Assembly: GCA_027018935.1 (NCBI GenBank)
Contig: JALUXZ010000224.1
Location: 1 to 35,966, forward strand
Length of the DNA: 35,966 nt
Direction of reading: 5' to 3'
Source of the DNA: Mariprofundaceae bacterium
GTDB lineage: Bacteria; Pseudomonadota; Zetaproteobacteria; Mariprofundales; Mariprofundaceae
Shown here: piece by piece, positions 27,448-35,239 of the stretch
Layout: every line of letters starts with the position of its first letter
How positions within the stretch are numbered: position 1 is the stretch's first letter
Position numbers and translations under genes: made by a program
The notes under the pieces: generated by a model
Database searches by the model: none
The model's input: only the letters and a program-made list of their open reading frames with translations
What the model was told of the DNA's origin: nothing

Positions 27448-27497
27448 AAGCAGTAAGAAGATATTTAAAGTTTTAGGAAGTACAGGAGTGTAAGAAC

Positions 27498-29438
27498 ATG
27501 GCAAAAGTTATTGGTATTGATTTAGGAACAACCAATTCATGTGTATCGGTGATGGAAGGTGATACGCATAAAGTAATCCCAAATGCAGAAGGTGATAATA
27601 CAACCCCATCAGTGGTTGCATTTACTGGGGATGAGCGTTTGGTAGGTGCTGCTGCAAAACGTCAGATGGTAACCAATCCAGATAATACTTTTTATGCGGT
27701 AAAACGTTTGATTGGTCGTAAGTTTGATTCAAAAGAAACCAAACATCATCATGAATTGGTTTCTTACCCCATCGTGGCGGCTGATAATGGCGATGCTTGG
27801 GTTGAAGCTGATGGTAAAAAAATGAGCCCTCAGGAAATTTCTGCAATCACTTTGCAAAAGATGAAATCAACAGCAGAAGATTATTTGGGCGAAACAGTGA
27901 CGGATGCAGTGATTACTGTACCTGCTTATTTCAATGACTCACAACGTCAAGCCACCAAGGATGCAGGTGCGATTGCGGGCTTGAATGTATTGCGTATTGT
28001 CAATGAGCCAACAGCTGCAGCATTGGCATATGGTTTGGATAAAACTGAAGAAAATCATTTGATTGCTGTTTACGATTTGGGTGGTGGTACATTTGATGTG
28101 TCGATTCTTGAAATTGGCGATGGTGTATTTGAAGTAAAAGCTACCAATGGTGATACATTCTTGGGTGGTGAAGATTTTGACCAAGTATTGATTAAATACT
28201 TAGCTGAAGAATTCAAAAAAGAAAACGGTGTGGATTTATTGCAAGATAAATTGGCATTGCAACGTTTAAAAGAAGCTGCAGAAAAAGCTAAGATTGAATT
28301 ATCTTCAGCACAACAAACAGAAGTAAACCTACCATTTATTACGGCTGATGCATCAGGTCCTAAGCATTTGTTGGTAAAAGTAACGCGTGCCAAGTTTGAA
28401 TCATTGGTGGGTGATTTGGTTGAGCGTTCATTGGCTCCATGTAAACAAGCCTTGAAAGATGCAGGTGTGAAAGCATCTGACATTCACGATGTTGTATTGG
28501 TGGGTGGTCAAACACGTATGCCATTGGTACAAAGCAAAGTGGAAGCATTCTTTGGTAAAGAGCCACATAAAGGTGTGAATCCTGATGAAGTGGTTGCCAT
28601 TGGTGCAGGTATTCAGGGTGCTATTCTTACGGGCGATGTGACGGATGTGTTGTTGCTTGATGTCACACCTCTATCTTTGGGTATTGAAGTGGAAGGTGGT
28701 TTGTTCAATAAGATTATTGAGAAAAATACAACCATCCCAACCAAGAAGAGCCAGACTTATACCACTGCGGCGGATAACCAAACTGCGGTAACCATTAAAA
28801 TCGCACAGGGTGAGCGTGAAATCTTCTCTGCCAACAAAGAAATGGGTCTGTTTAATTTGGAAGGCATTGCACCAGCAGCACGTGGTATGCCACAAATTGA
28901 AGTGACCTTTGATATTGATGCCAACGGTATTATCCATGTGCATGCGAAAGATAAGGGTACTGGCAAAGAGACTTCAATCCGTATTGAATCGGGTTCTGGC
29001 TTGAGCGAAGATGAAATCGAACGTATGAAACAAGACGCAGAAGCGCATGCTGATGAAGATGCTGCAGCTAAAGAAGGCATTGAAACACGTAACCGTGCCG
29101 ATCAAATGTATTATGCCACTGAAAAATCATTGAAAGAAAATGGCGATGCTGTGGATGATGAAACCAAAGCAGCGATTGAAGCGGCTATGGCAGAATTGAA
29201 AACTGCATTAGAAGGCTCTGATATTGAAGCGATTAAAAAGGCAGAAGAAAACTTAGGCGAGAAATCACAGAAGTTGGGTGAAGCTGTGTATCAAAAGATG
29301 CAAGCTGAACAAGCTGCCTCTGAAGCTGGTAATGCAGCAGGTGCAGCACCAGAAGGCTCGGAAACTGGGGCTGATGCAGCGTCAAAACCTAAAGATGCAG
29401 ATATTTTAGATGCAGAAGTGGTTGATGATAAAAAATAA
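27498..29438 (+). CDS. dnaK: Chaperone protein DnaK (Hsp70)
   Basis: ATP-dependent chaperone, 646 residues. The nucleotide-binding domain has phosphate-1 motif [16 protein letters not shown] at residues 5-20, phosphate-2 [17 protein letters not shown] at about 191-207, and adenosine motif [13 protein letters not shown]. The linker [15 protein letters not shown] leads to the beta-sandwich substrate domain and helical lid. The tail ends [12 protein letters not shown] after an Ala/Gly/Glu-rich disordered stretch, the usual proteobacterial form. ATG 27498 follows an AGGAGTG ribosome-binding site. It is between grpE and dnaJ with its own heat-shock promoter, and would be the target of the DjlA-like protein encoded at 16669-17424. 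Confidence 0.99.
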   Translation: MAKVIGIDLGTTNSCVSVMEGDTHKVIPNAEGDNTTPSVVAFTGDERLVGAAAKRQMVTNPDNTFYAVKRLIGRKFDSKETKHHHELVSYPIVAADNGDAWVEADGKKMSPQEISAITLQKMKSTAEDYLGETVTDAVITVPAYFNDSQRQATKDAGAIAGLNVLRIVNEPTAAALAYGLDKTEENHLIAVYDLGGGTFDVSILEIGDGVFEVKATNGDTFLGGEDFDQVLIKYLAEEFKKENGVDLLQDKLALQRLKEAAEKAKIELSSAQQTEVNLPFITADASGPKHLLVKVTRAKFESLVGDLVERSLAPCKQALKDAGVKASDIHDVVLVGGQTRMPLVQSKVEAFFGKEPHKGVNPDEVVAIGAGIQGAILTGDVTDVLLLDVTPLSLGIEVEGGLFNKIIEKNTTIPTKKSQTYTTAADNQTAVTIKIAQGEREIFSANKEMGLFNLEGIAPAARGMPQIEVTFDIDANGIIHVHAKDKGTGKETSIRIESGSGLSEDEIERMKQDAEAHADEDAAAKEGIETRNRADQMYYATEKSLKENGDAVDDETKAAIEAAMAELKTALEGSDIEAIKKAEENLGEKSQKLGEAVYQKMQAEQAASEAGNAAGAAPEGSETGADAASKPKDADILDAEVVDDKK

Positions 29439-29460
29439 AACATTCATTTATTGAGTGGGG

Positions 29461-29493
29461 GGGAGCGGGTGCATATGTGCCTTGCTCCCTTTT
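29461..29493 (+). terminator. Rho-independent terminator after dnaK
   Basis: GGGAGC (29461-29466) and GCTCCC (29484-29489) enclose a partly self-complementary GGTGCATATGTGCC and are followed by TTTT. Separates dnaK from dnaJ transcription, at least in part. Confidence 0.75.
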
Positions 29494-29585
29494 GTCGTTT
29501 CAGTATGACGATGAGAATATGTAACGATTGAGTAGTTGTAACGCGACTTGCGTCACTATTCAGCATAGTTATAAGTAAACATGTG

Positions 29586-29700
29586 ACTGTTCAGGTTGCT
29601 TCTGATTTGTTCGAAGGCGAGGCAGAAAAGCGGAATTTACTAGTGTAAATGAGCGTTTTCTAAGGCTGGCATCGGACAAATCAGTGGTGAGCTGAATAGT
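29586..29700 (+). repeat. Structured dispersed repeat, copy 2 (complete, 115 bp)
   Basis: Outer arms 29586-29614 and 29672-29700 are imperfect inverted repeats, 22 of 29 positions complementary (ACTGTTCAG...CTGATTTGTTCGA against its inverse). Inside is the core GGCGAGGCAGAAAAGCG plus hairpin ATTTAC-TAGT-GTAAAT shared with copy 1 at 3611-3649. An extra ACTATTCAGC at 29555-29564 exactly mirrors the right tip. No ORF. It sits in the dnaK-dnaJ gap, which otherwise holds only the terminator and the dnaJ ribosome-binding site. Confidence 0.78.
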
Positions 29701-29729
29701 TATTAGAATATATAGTTTGGAGATAGCCT

Positions 29730-30875
29730 GTGTCACAACGCGATTATTATGAAGTTTTGGGTGTAGAAAAAAGTACGGATGCCAATGGCATTAAGCGCGC
29801 CTATCGAAAACTAGCAATGAAATACCATCCAGATAGAAACCCTGATGATGAGGCAGCGGCTGCAAATTTTCGTGAAGTAACCGAAGCCTATGAGGTGTTA
29901 TCAGATGATGACAAGCGAAGTCGTTATGATCAATATGGTCATGCGGGTGTAGATGCTCAAATGGGTGGTTTTGGTGCGGGTGGATTTCAAGATTCACATG
30001 CTTACCGTGATTTTGGTGATTTATTCGGTGATGTATTCGGTAATATGTTCGGCGGTGGTCAGGGTGGTGGTCAGCAGGTAAACCGTGGTTCGGATTTACG
30101 TTATGATTTAGAATTAACACTGGAAGAAGCGGCCGCTGGCAAAGAAGTTGAACTGGATATTCCCAAACATGCTCATTGCGATACCTGCGATGGTTCAGGT
30201 GCGCGCCCTGGTACACATCCGGTGCCGTGTACAACTTGTGGTGGTCACGGACAGGTACAAATGCAGCAAGGTTTTTTTGCGGTGCGTCGTACGTGTCCTG
30301 CTTGTCATGGTGCTGGCAAAAAGATTGAATCCCCTTGTGTGAGCTGTGGTGGTACAGGTCGCAAACGTGTAACCAAGAATCTGAAAATTAAAGTGCCCGC
30401 TGGTGTGTATCATGGTGCGCAAGTTCGCGTGTCGGGTGAAGGTGAAGTGGGTGAGCATGGTGGGCCAGCAGGTGATTTGTATGTGGTGGTTAGCCTGAAA
30501 GAGCATGCAATTTTCGAGCGTGATGGAGCTGATTTGCATTGTGATATGCCAATAACCTTCCCGCAAGCGGTACTGGGTACAGAGATTGATGCGCCTACGC
30601 TGACTGGCAAAGTAAAAATTCGTATTCCAGCAGCGACAGAAGCAGGGCGTGTATTTCGCTTGCGTGGGCATGGTGTGCCTGATGTTCGTACCAATCAAAC
30701 AGGTGATTTGTATGTGCGCGTAAATATTGCTGTACCGAAGAAATTATCAAAAGTGCAAAAAGAAGCCTTGGAGAAATTTGCCGAAGCTACGGGTGATGAA
30801 GTGTATCCAGAACGTTCTTCGTTTTTGGGTAAGGTGAAAAGCTTCTTAGATGATTTGGCAAGTGAGGTGAAATAA
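29730..30875 (+). CDS. dnaJ: Chaperone protein DnaJ
   Basis: Class A Hsp40 that delivers substrates to DnaK and stimulates its ATPase. The J domain (residues 1-70) has His33-Pro-Asp35, followed by a Gly/Phe-rich region (about 75-117). Four zinc-finger repeats are visible (CDTCDGSG, CTTCGGHG, CPACHGAG, CVSCGGTG at about 150-210), then two C-terminal beta domains. Length of 381 is standard. Start GTG 29730 is preceded by TTTGGAGATAG. Its stop overlaps the dapB start (TAATG), so dapB is co-translated. The order dnaK-dnaJ-dapB is also known from pseudomonads. Confidence 0.98.
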   Translation: MSQRDYYEVLGVEKSTDANGIKRAYRKLAMKYHPDRNPDDEAAAANFREVTEAYEVLSDDDKRSRYDQYGHAGVDAQMGGFGAGGFQDSHAYRDFGDLFGDVFGNMFGGGQGGGQQVNRGSDLRYDLELTLEEAAAGKEVELDIPKHAHCDTCDGSGARPGTHPVPCTTCGGHGQVQMQQGFFAVRRTCPACHGAGKKIESPCVSCGGTGRKRVTKNLKIKVPAGVYHGAQVRVSGEGEVGEHGGPAGDLYVVVSLKEHAIFERDGADLHCDMPITFPQAVLGTEIDAPTLTGKVKIRIPAATEAGRVFRLRGHGVPDVRTNQTGDLYVRVNIAVPKKLSKVQKEALEKFAEATGDEVYPERSSFLGKVKSFLDDLASEVK

Positions 30876-31669
30876 TGAAAATTATTGTAACAGGTGCTTC
30901 AGGACGTATGGGTCGAATGTTGGTCAAAGCTATTGATGCTTATGAAGGTGTAGAATTGGTGGGTGCGACAGAGCGGGAAAATTCAGCGCTGCTTGGTACG
31001 GATGCGGGTAATTTGGCGGCTATTGGCGCATTGGGTGTGAGCTTGGTGGATGATTTGTCTCAATGCGAAGCTGGGGATGTGTTGATTGATTTTACAGCTC
31101 CGCAAGGCTGCTTGGCACATGCCAAGTTTGTTGCTGAACATCAGATGGCGATAGTCATTGGTACGACAGGTTTTGAGCCAGCACAAATGGATGAATTGAA
31201 ATCCATACTGTCTAATTCACGGGTGGTGATGGCAGCGAATTATTCGGTGGGTGTGAATTTGGCTTTAAGCTTGATTCAACAAGCTGCTCAAGTGTTGGGC
31301 AGTGATTATGATGCAGAAATTTATGAAGCACATCACAAACATAAAGTGGATGCGCCATCAGGTACGGCATTGGCAATGGGTCGTGCGTTGGCAGATGGTC
31401 GTGATGTGAAGCTGGATGATGTTGCGGTATATGCCCGTGAAGGTATTACAGGAGCGCGTGAAGCTGGAAGTATTGGTTTTTCAGTGGTGCGTGGTGGAAA
31501 TATTATTGGCGATCATAAAGCTGCATTTATTGCTGATGAAGAACGCATTGAAATCAATCATTTTGCGCAAGATCGCATTGTCTTTGCTAAAGGCGCAGTG
31601 CGTGCTGCGAGCTGGCTTTTAGAGCAGCCGGCTGGTTGGTATGATATGCAGGATGTATTGGGTTTATAA
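30875..31669 (+). CDS. dapB: 4-hydroxy-tetrahydrodipicolinate reductase
   Basis: NAD(P)H-dependent step of the lysine/diaminopimelate pathway, supplying peptidoglycan precursors. The N-terminal Rossmann motif GASGRMGRML is at residues 7-16, with GTTGF at 96-100. The catalytic signature EAHHKHKVDAPSGTA places the catalytic His at 153 and the Lys at 157, followed by RGGNIIGDH. The 264-residue length is close to E. coli DapB (273). ATG overlaps the dnaJ stop by one base. In pseudomonads carA usually follows; here a palindromic element and a different operon come next. Confidence 0.98.
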   Translation: MKIIVTGASGRMGRMLVKAIDAYEGVELVGATERENSALLGTDAGNLAAIGALGVSLVDDLSQCEAGDVLIDFTAPQGCLAHAKFVAEHQMAIVIGTTGFEPAQMDELKSILSNSRVVMAANYSVGVNLALSLIQQAAQVLGSDYDAEIYEAHHKHKVDAPSGTALAMGRALADGRDVKLDDVAVYAREGITGAREAGSIGFSVVRGGNIIGDHKAAFIADEERIEINHFAQDRIVFAKGAVRAASWLLEQPAGWYDMQDVLGL

Positions 31670-31684
31670 GCTTTTCTAAAGGGT

Positions 31685-31837
31685 ACCTCGAAAAACCTCG
31701 GACGAGTCAAACGACGCTGATTTTTACTCATAGCAAGGCGCAATAAAATGAGTCATAGCATCGCTATTGCCCATTTTATTCAACGAAGCTAGGGGTGAAA
31801 AGCACAAGTTTGGCGAAGTTTCGAGGTTTTTCGAGGT
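31685..31837. repeat. Palindromic intergenic element after dapB
   Basis: Perfect 16-bp inverted repeats ACCTCGAAAAACCTCG (31685-31700) and its inverse (31822-31837) bound about 153 bases with no ORF. Inside, CAAGGCGCAATAAAATG leads into a second hairpin, AATAAAATG (31742-31750) with CATTTTATT (31772-31780), containing a nested ATAGC/GCTAT. The inner layout (GCTGATTT, then AAGGCG, then an A-rich hairpin) resembles the core of the repeats at 3559 and 29586, with different outer arms. It may also terminate the dnaJ-dapB transcript. The rest of the gap, to 31895, shows nothing further. Confidence 0.72.
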
Positions 31838-31894
31838 CCCTAAAGCCTAAGAATTAAGTGAGCTGCGCGAAAAATAAAAAGCTTGTGAAAGTGA

Positions 31895-32725
31895 ATGCTT
31901 TCATTTTTGATACGCGACATGTCTGATATATCATTCAAAAGTGAAACGGCTAAGAAGCGTCATCAGCAAGTGCTGCAGGCAATTGATGATATTGCACATA
32001 AAGATCAGTTAGCCTTTTTAACAACCAAAAAAGTATCCCAAGAATCGGGGATTTCTGATGGTGTATTGTTTCGTCTATTTTCTTCGAAAGAAAGTATGAT
32101 GGCAGCTTGGTTGGATAGCCGTGGTGAACAACTGCGCATGACGCTTAAGGTAATGACTATTGGCGAGCGTGGCTTACACCAACTAACACAAAAATTATTA
32201 AATGATCGAGTGTCTTTAAGCTTTTTGTGTTGTAGCCCTATGGACACACCCTATTTACGTCAACAACTTGAATATTATCGTGAACAATTTAGACGTTTCT
32301 TACATACGCATATTGAACTTATGAAAATGAATTCATCACCTTTAACAGTCGATGCGCTTACTGATCACTTATTACAATCTATTTATCGCGCTTGGAACCC
32401 TGAAAACCCACAACGCAATCAACACAAGGAGCTGCTTATGACCAAATTACCTTGGGAAAAAGATCAGAATCAAATGGAAACCTTTCCTTCGCAAGATATT
32501 CTTCAACGCTTGGCATTAAATGATAGTGGTTTTGTGTTTGACCCTGAAAGTGGGCGAAGCTTTACTGCCAATGTCGTAGGCTTGTATGTGCTTCGTTTCT
32601 TACAAAATCATAGCAGTGCTGATGATTTACTTGCGGCTATTGAATCTGATTTTGATGTAAATCGTAATGATGCAGAGCGTGATATTACTGAATTTTCAGC
32701 GCAATTGCGTAAATTTCTTGTATGA
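31895..32725 (+). CDS. TetR-type regulator fused to a PqqD-like domain
   Basis: Two modules in one frame. Residues about 20-75 are a TetR-type helix-turn-helix (TTKKVSQESGISDGVLFRLF), followed by a helical ligand/dimer region up to about residue 180, a normal size for a whole TetR protein. Residues about 198-276 look like a PqqD fold (LALNDSGFVFDPESGRSFTA, then VVGLYVLRFL, and a final helix-rich acidic part), the domain that binds leader peptides in RiPP pathways. Start is uncertain: ATG 31895 has only a weak GAAAG site, and ATG 31919 gives MSDISFKSE. An internal ATG at 32438 with a strong ribosome-binding site could make the PqqD part alone. The stop overlaps the ATP-grasp start (ATGA). Confidence 0.85.
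   Translation: MLSFLIRDMSDISFKSETAKKRHQQVLQAIDDIAHKDQLAFLTTKKVSQESGISDGVLFRLFSSKESMMAAWLDSRGEQLRMTLKVMTIGERGLHQLTQKLLNDRVSLSFLCCSPMDTPYLRQQLEYYREQFRRFLHTHIELMKMNSSPLTVDALTDHLLQSIYRAWNPENPQRNQHKELLMTKLPWEKDQNQMETFPSQDILQRLALNDSGFVFDPESGRSFTANVVGLYVLRFLQNHSSADDLLAAIESDFDVNRNDAERDITEFSAQLRKFLV
32438..32725 (+). CDS. Possible stand-alone PqqD-like protein from internal start
   Basis: ATG 32438 lies in the same frame as the TetR-PqqD gene (residue 182) and is preceded by AAGGAG (32426-32431) at an ideal 6-base spacing. This is far better than any site at the long gene's own start. It would yield 95 residues beginning MTKLPWEKDQ, the usual size of a free PqqD. Whether both products are made is not shown by the sequence alone. 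Confidence 0.5.
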   Translation: MTKLPWEKDQNQMETFPSQDILQRLALNDSGFVFDPESGRSFTANVVGLYVLRFLQNHSSADDLLAAIESDFDVNRNDAERDITEFSAQLRKFLV

Positions 32726-33855
32726 GTAAGTCAGATAAAAAAATGTTAACCATTGCTGTTACAGGCATGAATGCGAAGCCTGATAATCCAGGCCCTGGTT
32801 TGGCTGTGGCGCGTTGTCTTCGCTTGGCACATGGCGATCATATTCGCATTATTGGTTTGGGTTACGATGTGTTGGATGCTGGGCTTTATTTGCAAGACAT
32901 TTGTGATGTATCTTATTTACTGCCCTACCCATCTGCAGGTGAGCAGCAATTGATGGAGCGCATGCAACATATTCAAGAGCAAGAGCAAGTTGATGTGTTG
33001 ATTCCATGCTTGGATGCGGAACTATTAAGCTTTAGTCGCTTGCACCATGAGTTTGAAAGTCTGGGTATTCGCATGTTAATTCCTGATGTGGCGCAATTAC
33101 GTGACCGCAATAAGGATCGACTGGGTGAGTTGTCTAAAAATGCTGGCATCCGTTACCCTGAGACTAAAACTATCACCAGCGCGAATTTCTTTTATCAATG
33201 CCATGATGATGGCTGGAAATATCCGATGGTTGTAAAGGGTATTTTTTATGATGCGACCATTGTTCATAGTGCTGATGAAGGTGCGCAAGCTTTTCGTCAG
33301 ATTGCCGCCAGTTGGGGATACCCAGTATTGGTGCAACGCTACGTGGAAGGGCATGAGGTTAATTTAACAGCCATCGGTGATGGTAAAGGCAAGCTTTTAG
33401 GCTCAGTGATGATGCGCAAGCAAGCGGTTACGGATAAAGGCAAAGCTTGGTCTTGCGTGACTGTTGAAAACAAACAACTGCGTGAAGATGCGGAGAAATT
33501 AGCCAAGGAATTGCAATGGGCAGGTCCTTTAGAAGTGGAAATGTTGAAAGAGCCTGATGGTAATTATTTGCTTATTGAAATAAACCCTCGCTTTCCTGCT
33601 TGGATTTATTTGGCAGCTGAATCTGGGTGTAATCTGCCTGCTGGATTGGTGGATTTAATACTGGAGAAAAAGCCGGAATTTATGCCTGCAAAAACGGGTA
33701 TGATGATGATTCGTTATGCCAAAGAAACGGTCATTGATTTGGAAACTTTTGAATCCATGTCGATGTATGGCAGCTATGCGCCGAAGGCAATAGTGAAAAA
33801 AAGTATACCCGCACACCCTATTGAAGGGCATTCATCACATGGAGATAAATCATGA
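32722..33855 (+). CDS. ATP-grasp domain ligase
   Basis: ATP-dependent carboxylate-amine/thiol ligase of the carbamoyl-phosphate-synthase-like ATP-grasp group, 377 residues. A preATP-grasp Rossmann-like half (residues 9-125) is followed by the grasp. KYPMVVKG (167-174) supplies an ATP-contacting Lys, VLVQRYVEGHEVNLTAIGDG (203-222) carries acidic and His residues, and LIEINPRFPAW (284-294) holds the Mg-binding Glu-x-Asn. The product is unknown. It overlaps both neighbours by 4 bases, so it is co-translated with the PqqD-containing protein and the PLP enzyme. Together they suggest joining an amino acid or amine to a carrier or peptide (inference). Confidence 0.92.
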   Translation: MSKSDKKMLTIAVTGMNAKPDNPGPGLAVARCLRLAHGDHIRIIGLGYDVLDAGLYLQDICDVSYLLPYPSAGEQQLMERMQHIQEQEQVDVLIPCLDAELLSFSRLHHEFESLGIRMLIPDVAQLRDRNKDRLGELSKNAGIRYPETKTITSANFFYQCHDDGWKYPMVVKGIFYDATIVHSADEGAQAFRQIAASWGYPVLVQRYVEGHEVNLTAIGDGKGKLLGSVMMRKQAVTDKGKAWSCVTVENKQLREDAEKLAKELQWAGPLEVEMLKEPDGNYLLIEINPRFPAWIYLAAESGCNLPAGLVDLILEKKPEFMPAKTGMMMIRYAKETVIDLETFESMSMYGSYAPKAIVKKSIPAHPIEGHSSHGDKS

Positions 33856-35231
33856 CGCAAACAAAACAAGTTTGGAGTAAACCAACGCTTACACCGCATC
33901 AAATGGGCTCCATGAATAAATTTGGTAGTGTTAGCCATAGCCATCATCAAGATAGTTTTGAAGGTGTTGCGATTGCGCCATTATTAGAGAAATATGGTTC
34001 ACCATTGTTTATTCTTTCTGAAAAACGCTTGCGAAACAATGTGCGTAAGTTATTGCGCGCATTTGAAACACGCTATACTTCTGTGACCTATAGCTGGTCT
34101 TATAAAACCAACTATTTGGGAGCTGTTTGCACAACCTTTCATCAAGAAGGGGCTTGGGCTGAGGTAGTCTCTGCATTTGAATATGAAAAGGCTCGCTCAT
34201 TGGGCGTTCCAGCCAAACATATTTTATTCAATGGCCCGCATAAACAGCGATTTATTCTTGAACGTGTGGTTGCTGAAGGTGCACGCATTCATCTGGATAA
34301 TCTTGATGAGTTGTATGTGTTAGAAGATATTGCCAAAGAAGCAGGCAAACAAGTTGATGTGACCATGCGCCTTAATTTTGATACAGGTTACACCGAACCT
34401 TGGAGCCGCTTTGGCTTTAATATTGAATCAGGCCAAGCCATGGATGCAGCACGTATTTTAGGCGAGAGCAAGCATCTGAACTTGGCAGGCTTGCACAGTC
34501 ATTTAGGGACATTTGTACTTGATCCAAGAGCTTATTCTGCACAAATTCATATTATGTGTGCATTTATGAACGATGTTGAATCACAAACAGGCTGCCATAT
34601 TGAAAGTATTGATATTGGTGGTGGTTTTGCATCGATGAATTCATTGCAAGGCAGCTATTTACCGCCTGAACAAGTGGTGCCAAGCATTGATCAATATGCG
34701 GAAGCAATTTGCACAGCCTTAAATGATGCAACACGCGAGCGTGATATGCAGGGCAAAGGCAGGCCTCGACTTATTTTGGAAAGTGGTCGTGCGATGGTGG
34801 ATGATGCAGAAATTCTTGTCACATCGGTGATTGCCAATAAACGCATGCCTGATGGTCGGCGTTCTGTGGTGATTGATGCGGGTGTGAATCTATTATTTAC
34901 AGGCTTTTGGTATAATCATCCGATTACACCAACGCGGCCTTTGGATGGTGTGGCAGAAGATACGGTACTTTATGGGCCATTGTGCATGAATATCGATATT
35001 ATGCGTCAATCAGCGATGCTTCCTCCAATGAATGTGGGTGATTCACTCATTTTTGGGCATGTTGGTGCGTATAATAATACGCAATGGATGCAGTTTATTG
35101 AGTATCGTCCTAATATCATCATGGTTCATGAAGATAGTTCTGTGTCTGTTGTGCGTCATGCTGAAGATTTGCAGGTGATGACAGCCCAAGAAGTTATTCC
35201 AGAACATTTATCCAGCGTAACGAAACGGTAG
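33852..35231 (+). CDS. LysA-like fold-type III PLP enzyme with leader-like N-terminal tail
   Basis: Alanine-racemase-fold decarboxylase-like enzyme, 459 residues. PLP would attach to Lys85 (YSWSYKTNY). HSHLG (215-219) and DIGGGF (254-259) contact the cofactor, ESGRAMV follows, and Cys378 in YGPLCMNIDIM is the second-subunit Cys of diaminopimelate/ornithine-type decarboxylases. The dedicated lysA motif set is loosely kept, so a different substrate is likely. Before the barrel lies an unusual tail of about 40 residues, VWSKPTLTPHQMGSMNKFG then a His/Ser-rich stretch. Trp8-x-x-Pro11-x-Leu13 followed by a Gly recalls leader peptides read by PqqD-type domains. The start overlaps the ATP-grasp stop (ATGA). 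Confidence 0.9.
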   Translation: MTQTKQVWSKPTLTPHQMGSMNKFGSVSHSHHQDSFEGVAIAPLLEKYGSPLFILSEKRLRNNVRKLLRAFETRYTSVTYSWSYKTNYLGAVCTTFHQEGAWAEVVSAFEYEKARSLGVPAKHILFNGPHKQRFILERVVAEGARIHLDNLDELYVLEDIAKEAGKQVDVTMRLNFDTGYTEPWSRFGFNIESGQAMDAARILGESKHLNLAGLHSHLGTFVLDPRAYSAQIHIMCAFMNDVESQTGCHIESIDIGGGFASMNSLQGSYLPPEQVVPSIDQYAEAICTALNDATRERDMQGKGRPRLILESGRAMVDDAEILVTSVIANKRMPDGRRSVVIDAGVNLLFTGFWYNHPITPTRPLDGVAEDTVLYGPLCMNIDIMRQSAMLPPMNVGDSLIFGHVGAYNNTQWMQFIEYRPNIIMVHEDSSVSVVRHAEDLQVMTAQEVIPEHLSSVTKR

Positions 35232-35239
35232 GCGTAAGT

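Noticed and set aside
30195-30698. 167-codon antisense ORF inside dnaJ
   Set aside because: Shadow of the zinc-finger region; composition mirrors the sense strand and no family is recognisable.
31838-31894. Small precursor-peptide gene upstream of the TetR-PqqD operon
   Set aside because: No convincing start plus ribosome-binding site and no leader-core pattern in this short gap.
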